Shown here piece by piece: positions 5,869-8,507 of a DNA stretch of 8,507 nucleotides; position 1 is the stretch's first letter, and each line of letters starts with the position of its first letter. The position numbers and the translations under genes were made by a program. Location: assembly GCF_000721935.1 (NCBI RefSeq), contig NZ_KL585414.1:68575-77081 (forward strand), read 5' to 3'. This DNA is from Streptomyces sp. NRRL WC-3549 (GTDB lineage: Bacteria; Actinomycetota; Actinomycetes; Streptomycetales; Streptomycetaceae). Under the pieces are notes generated by a model. That model did no database searches. It had not been told where the DNA came from and was given only the letters and a program-made list of their open reading frames with translations.

Positions 5869-6719
5869 ACGCCCCTCGCTCCGGCCCGGCCCTCGGCCCT
5901 CGAACCGCGGCCTCGGATCCGGTCGCGGACGCGAACACCGCCGCGTCGGAACGCCTCGCCGCCGGCCTCCGTCGGAAAGCACTCCCCACGCTCGCCACCG
6001 CCCCCGCCGAGACATCCCCGAGAGAGACGACCCGCACCGTGCGCTCGATCGCCCAGCCGACCTTCATTCCCTACATCACGCAACGGAGGGGCGAGGTCGC
6101 GGCTCCGGACAACCTCGTCCTGCGCCCCGCGAGCAACAGCCGCGGGCGCGGCCGCTACCGGTTGTTCTACGGCGACGAGGACCCTGGCCTGGACCGCGAC
6201 CTGCGGCAGGTTCTCTGGGCCCGGGTCTCGTTCAACCCGTACGACGAGCGGCAGCACCCCACAGGGGACCCGGAGTGGAAGATGATGCACCCCTTCCGGC
6301 AGCGGATCACGATGGAAGCCCTGCGCTGCCAGATCTGCAAGGCCTTCGCGACGACGCCTCTGGGAACCGTCTTCCTGGCCGGCGCCGATGACTACGAGGA
6401 CAAGGAGCCACCGCTCCTGACGAACCAGCCGCCGGTGTGCGCGAAGCACGTCCGCACGGCCACCGCGCTGTGCGACCACCTTCAGGAAGACCCCGTCGTG
6501 TTCCTGGCGACGAGCGCACCCCTGTACGGCGTCCTCGGCTCCTTGTACGGCCTGGTCGACGGCCGGGTCGATGTCGTCGCACAGCCGAAGGAGCCGCTCC
6601 CCTACGGGCATCCCGAGCTGCCCACGTTCCTCGCGTCCCAGCTCATCCGCCGGCTGGCCCGGTTCCGCGTCCTCAGCGTGAGCGAGCTGAGGCGGGAGCT
6701 GGCCGAGCTACCCGTATAG
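5865..6719 (+). CDS. Conserved Streptomyces hypothetical, Cys/His motif
   Basis: From GTG 5865 the product has 284 residues. I recognise the core, TFIPYITQRRGE (residues 66-77) through LLFYGDED-like and VLWARVSFNPYDE segments to a C-terminal block with LPYGHPELPTFLASQL, as a family recurrent in Streptomyces accessory regions with no assigned function. Residues C155, C158 (CQIC), C192 and H195 (CAKH), plus C203/H205, could bind zinc. No signal peptide or membrane segment is apparent. The start is uncertain. GTG 5865 overlaps the preceding stop as GTGA, suggesting coupling. GTG 6039, with GAGAGAGA 11 bases upstream, gives a 226-residue protein starting close to the conserved core. The extra 58 residues are Ala/Pro/Arg-rich and look unstructured. 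A terminator hairpin follows the stop. Confidence 0.75.
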   Translation: MNAPRSGPALGPRTAASDPVADANTAASERLAAGLRRKALPTLATAPAETSPRETTRTVRSIAQPTFIPYITQRRGEVAAPDNLVLRPASNSRGRGRYRLFYGDEDPGLDRDLRQVLWARVSFNPYDERQHPTGDPEWKMMHPFRQRITMEALRCQICKAFATTPLGTVFLAGADDYEDKEPPLLTNQPPVCAKHVRTATALCDHLQEDPVVFLATSAPLYGVLGSLYGLVDGRVDVVAQPKEPLPYGHPELPTFLASQLIRRLARFRVLSVSELRRELAELPV

Positions 6720-6725
6720 CCGCTT

Positions 6726-6748
6726 CCCGGCTCCCGGGGCGAGCCGGG
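6726..6748 (+). terminator. Hairpin terminator after the Cys/His hypothetical gene
   Basis: CCCGGCTC (6726-6733) pairs perfectly with GAGCCGGG (6741-6748) around a 7-base loop, starting 6 bases after the TAG stop. There is no T tail, as is common for Streptomyces terminators. It separates the hypothetical gene from the glycosylase operon. Confidence 0.6.
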
Positions 6749-6844
6749 GCCGGCCGCTGGACGGTGTTCGGCGCGGGAAACATGTCGCCCCCGCTTCCCA
6801 CCGCTTCCCGGAACTCCACACCGGACTCACCTCGGCTGGACATC

Positions 6845-6971
6845 ATGGAGGCGTCCGTGTCCCGACGCGTATGCCGGCCGGCGGTCCTCCTGACCGCCGT
6901 CGCTCTCGTCGTCGCCTGCCCGTGATGACGAGCAGAGCTCGACCCGCAAGCCTGAGGAGCACCCCCCATGA
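6845..6971 (+). pseudogene. Frameshifted mini-lipoprotein frame
   Basis: ATG 6845 opens MEASVSRRVCRPAVLLTAVA, continuing LVVACP to a TGA at 6923-6925. This is a basic N-terminus, a hydrophobic core and a lipobox-like LVVAC, as in a lipoprotein signal peptide. In a second frame, directly after the Cys, RDDEQSSTRKPEEHPP runs to a TGA at 6969-6971 that overlaps the glycosylase ATG as ATGA. Joined by one frameshift the two parts would make a lipoprotein of about 41 residues. Either a longer gene has decayed, or a single-base sequence error hides a small intact gene. The ribosome binding site is weak (GGCTGGA). Confidence 0.4.
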
Positions 6972-7765
6972 CTGTCCTGACGACCGATCACCCCGCCTGG
7001 GTGGAGACCGGATCCACTCGCACCCGAGCCGTACGCACGGCGACCGGACTGTGGGTTCTGTCGTGGGATCGGGACGGTCTGCACACGAGCTGCGTGGACG
7101 GCACGGAGGACGTGAAGCCGACGGTCGTCACGACGAACCCGGATCGTCTGCCCAGCGGCGTCCCCGGAGCGCTCAGGGCAGGACTCGCTCGTACCGGCAC
7201 CTCACAGCGCCTCGCCAACCCGTGGCTGTGGGACGCGATCACCACGGCGATCCTGCGGCAGGTCGTACGAGCCGGCCAGGCCCGCAAGCTCTACCGGGAG
7301 TGGTGCAAGGCCTACGGGACCATGGTCGAAAGTCCGTTCGGTGACCTTGCCCTCGCCCCCACCGCCGAACAGGTCCTCGCCCTGGCCGACGAGCAGTTCG
7401 ACGGCATCGGAGCGAAGTTCCACCGCGGCGTGCTGCGGGCGGCCGCCGAGCACTACCAGCTGCACGCCGACGACTGGGACGGCATGAAGGCCCCCGAACT
7501 CGCGGCCGCGCTCACCACCGTCCCCCGTATCGGTCCCTGGACCGCCGCGGCGGCCGCCACCGACTTCACCGGGGACTTCAGCGCCTACCCGCACGCCGAT
7601 CTCGCCGTACGCACCTGGGCCGCGCAGATCGCACCTCACTATCCCTGGCCGGACAAGAAGGACAAGGCCTTCGGCCCGCTCTGGACCGGCTGGGCCGGAC
7701 CCGACCGCACCGCCCTGCACACCCTGACTCTTTCCACGCTCACCTGGGGCTCCCATGCCCGCTGA
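6968..7765 (+). CDS. AlkA-like HhH-GPD DNA glycosylase
   Basis: The 265-residue protein has the helix-hairpin-helix/GPD fold of base-excision glycosylases, which flip out a damaged or modified base and cut its N-glycosidic bond. LANPWLWDAITTAILRQVV (82-100) is the first domain helix typical of the superfamily. The hairpin is VPRIGPWTAAAA (185-196) and the catalytic aspartate is probably D211 in PHADLAVRTW. A Trp in the hairpin, where bifunctional OGG/Nth enzymes have the Schiff-base lysine, indicates a monofunctional AlkA-type enzyme. No C-terminal 4Fe-4S cysteine cluster is present. TGAGGAG at 6953-6959 lies 8 bases before the ATG. The next gene, a B12-radical-SAM protein, starts 12 bases after the stop, so the two are surely co-transcribed. 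Its role could be general repair, self-protection against a DNA-damaging metabolite, or removal of a modified base. Confidence 0.8.
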   Translation: MTVLTTDHPAWVETGSTRTRAVRTATGLWVLSWDRDGLHTSCVDGTEDVKPTVVTTNPDRLPSGVPGALRAGLARTGTSQRLANPWLWDAITTAILRQVVRAGQARKLYREWCKAYGTMVESPFGDLALAPTAEQVLALADEQFDGIGAKFHRGVLRAAAEHYQLHADDWDGMKAPELAAALTTVPRIGPWTAAAAATDFTGDFSAYPHADLAVRTWAAQIAPHYPWPDKKDKAFGPLWTGWAGPDRTALHTLTLSTLTWGSHAR

Positions 7766-7768
7766 ACC

Positions 7769-7773
7769 GGAGG
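7769..7773 (+). promoter_or_regulatory. Ribosome binding site of the radical SAM gene
   Basis: GGAGG lies 4 bases before ATG 7778, within the 12-base gap after the glycosylase stop. It supports independent but operon-linked translation. Confidence 0.6.
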
Positions 7774-7777
7774 ATCG

Positions 7778-8488
7778 ATGGAGCAGTCATCCCTTGTCTC
7801 GGGTGCCGACCCCACCCGCGCCCTCGACGCGCTGTTCGTGAACGCGCCGCTGCGCGACTACAGCCGGCGGCCCCGCACCAACGACTACACCTTGCCGGTG
7901 CTCGGCATGGCGTACATCGCCACGTACGCGCAACGAGCCGGCTTCAACGTGGGGGTGCTCGACGCGGAGTCCCACGGCCTGGGACTCGTCGAGACCGCCG
8001 CATCGGTCAACGCGGCGCGGCCCCGGTGGGCGGCCATGAACCTTCTCGCCCCCACCTACGAGATGTCCGCACGCATCGCGGCCCAGCTCGACCCCGACAT
8101 CGCCCTGATGGTCGGCGGACACCACGCCAAGGCGATGCCCGACCGGATTCTGGCCGATCCCCGCATGGCCAACCTCCGGGCCCTCGTCCTCGGTGAAGGA
8201 GAGTTACGCGTCGCCGCGCTGCTGGAGGACGAGCAGCGCCGCCGTGAACTGCCCGGCGTGCTGTGGCGCGACCGGCTGCTCGGCACCCGGGCCACCGGTA
8301 TCCCCACCGGCAGACCGGACCCGCAGATGCTCGGCCCGGACATCAACGGCTTGCCGTACGTGAACCGCGCGTTCCTGCCGCAGGACCCCTGTCACGCCGC
8401 TCCTACGGAGACGGACCGACGTCTCGCGATCAGCCGCGGCACCGACCTGCTGAAGACGGCCGCACGCACCGGCCACGTGGAAGCGAAC
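7778..8488 (+). CDS. B12-binding radical SAM protein, 3' truncated
   Basis: The first 237 residues are present. They open with a cobalamin-binding Rossmann-like domain: DALFVNAPL (17-25), LPVLGMAYIATYAQRAGFNV (40-59) then VLDAESHG, IALMVGGHHAKAMPDRIL (108-125) and ALVLGEGEL (135-143). This matches the N-terminal domain of the B12-dependent radical SAM class, enzymes that use S-adenosylmethionine and methylcobalamin for methylations at unreactive carbons and for rearrangements in natural-product and cofactor pathways. The CxxxCxxC iron-sulfur motif should follow soon after ...GHVEAN, which is where adapter sequence begins, so the catalytic domain is absent only because the contig ends. Codon 143 (8204-8206) is TTA, making translation dependent on the bldA tRNA if this is Streptomyces. 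It is co-directional with, and 12 bases after, the glycosylase. Confidence 0.8.
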
Positions 8489-8507
8489 CTGTCTCTTATA
8501 CACATCT
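8489..8507. other. Nextera/Tn5 mosaic-end adapter contamination
   Basis: CTGTCTCTTATACACATCT is the exact 19-base Tn5 mosaic end used in Nextera libraries, here running to the last base. Read on the minus strand it yields the well-known artefact peptide MYKRQ. It is not genomic and should be trimmed. Confidence 0.97.

Noticed and set aside
8204..8503. Minus-strand protein beginning MYKRQ
   Set aside because: Its start is translated from Nextera adapter sequence and the rest is antisense to the radical SAM gene.

Overview
The window looks like a draft-assembly contig from a Streptomyces or close relative. It is strongly GC-rich, third codon positions are almost all G or C, TTA codons are rare, and several proteins belong to families I know mainly from Streptomyces. 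The last 19 bases are a Nextera/Tn5 mosaic-end adapter, so the right edge is an artefact and the final gene is cut by the contig end.

Layout. Positions 1-400 carry no clear intact gene. They start AT-rich, hold a single type I-E-like CRISPR repeat and are full of inverted repeats, the largest a near-perfect long hairpin at 268-324. Next is a broken Nudix hydrolase remnant (393-576), then an intergenic stretch, then a 685-residue DUF4157 protein (962-3019). That protein has the architecture of an extracellular contractile injection system (eCIS) cargo or toxin: N-terminal DUF4157 with HELTH, a coiled coil, then a glycine/alanine-rich membrane-active segment. A possible Tn3-type transposase remnant follows. 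A TetR regulator (minus strand) and a TIM-barrel 'abortive infection'-type protein (plus strand) are divergent around a tandem palindromic operator.

From about 5100 to 5860 the DNA is scar tissue: a possible tyrosine-recombinase fragment, a GNAT acetyltransferase lacking its N-terminal half, and the C-terminal end of an unknown plus-strand gene. The last two meet near 5700. That plus-strand fragment overlaps the start of a conserved Cys/His-containing hypothetical gene, which is followed by a good hairpin terminator. A frameshifted mini-lipoprotein reading frame then leads by ATGA overlap into an AlkA-like HhH-GPD DNA glycosylase. Twelve bases further on a B12-binding radical SAM gene begins, with a bldA-type TTA codon.

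Overall this is accessory DNA. Two intact units stand out: an orphan eCIS-type effector between decayed genes, and a glycosylase/B12-radical-SAM operon at the edge of what may be a specialised-metabolism or modified-nucleobase locus. Function calls come from motif recognition by eye; no database search was run.
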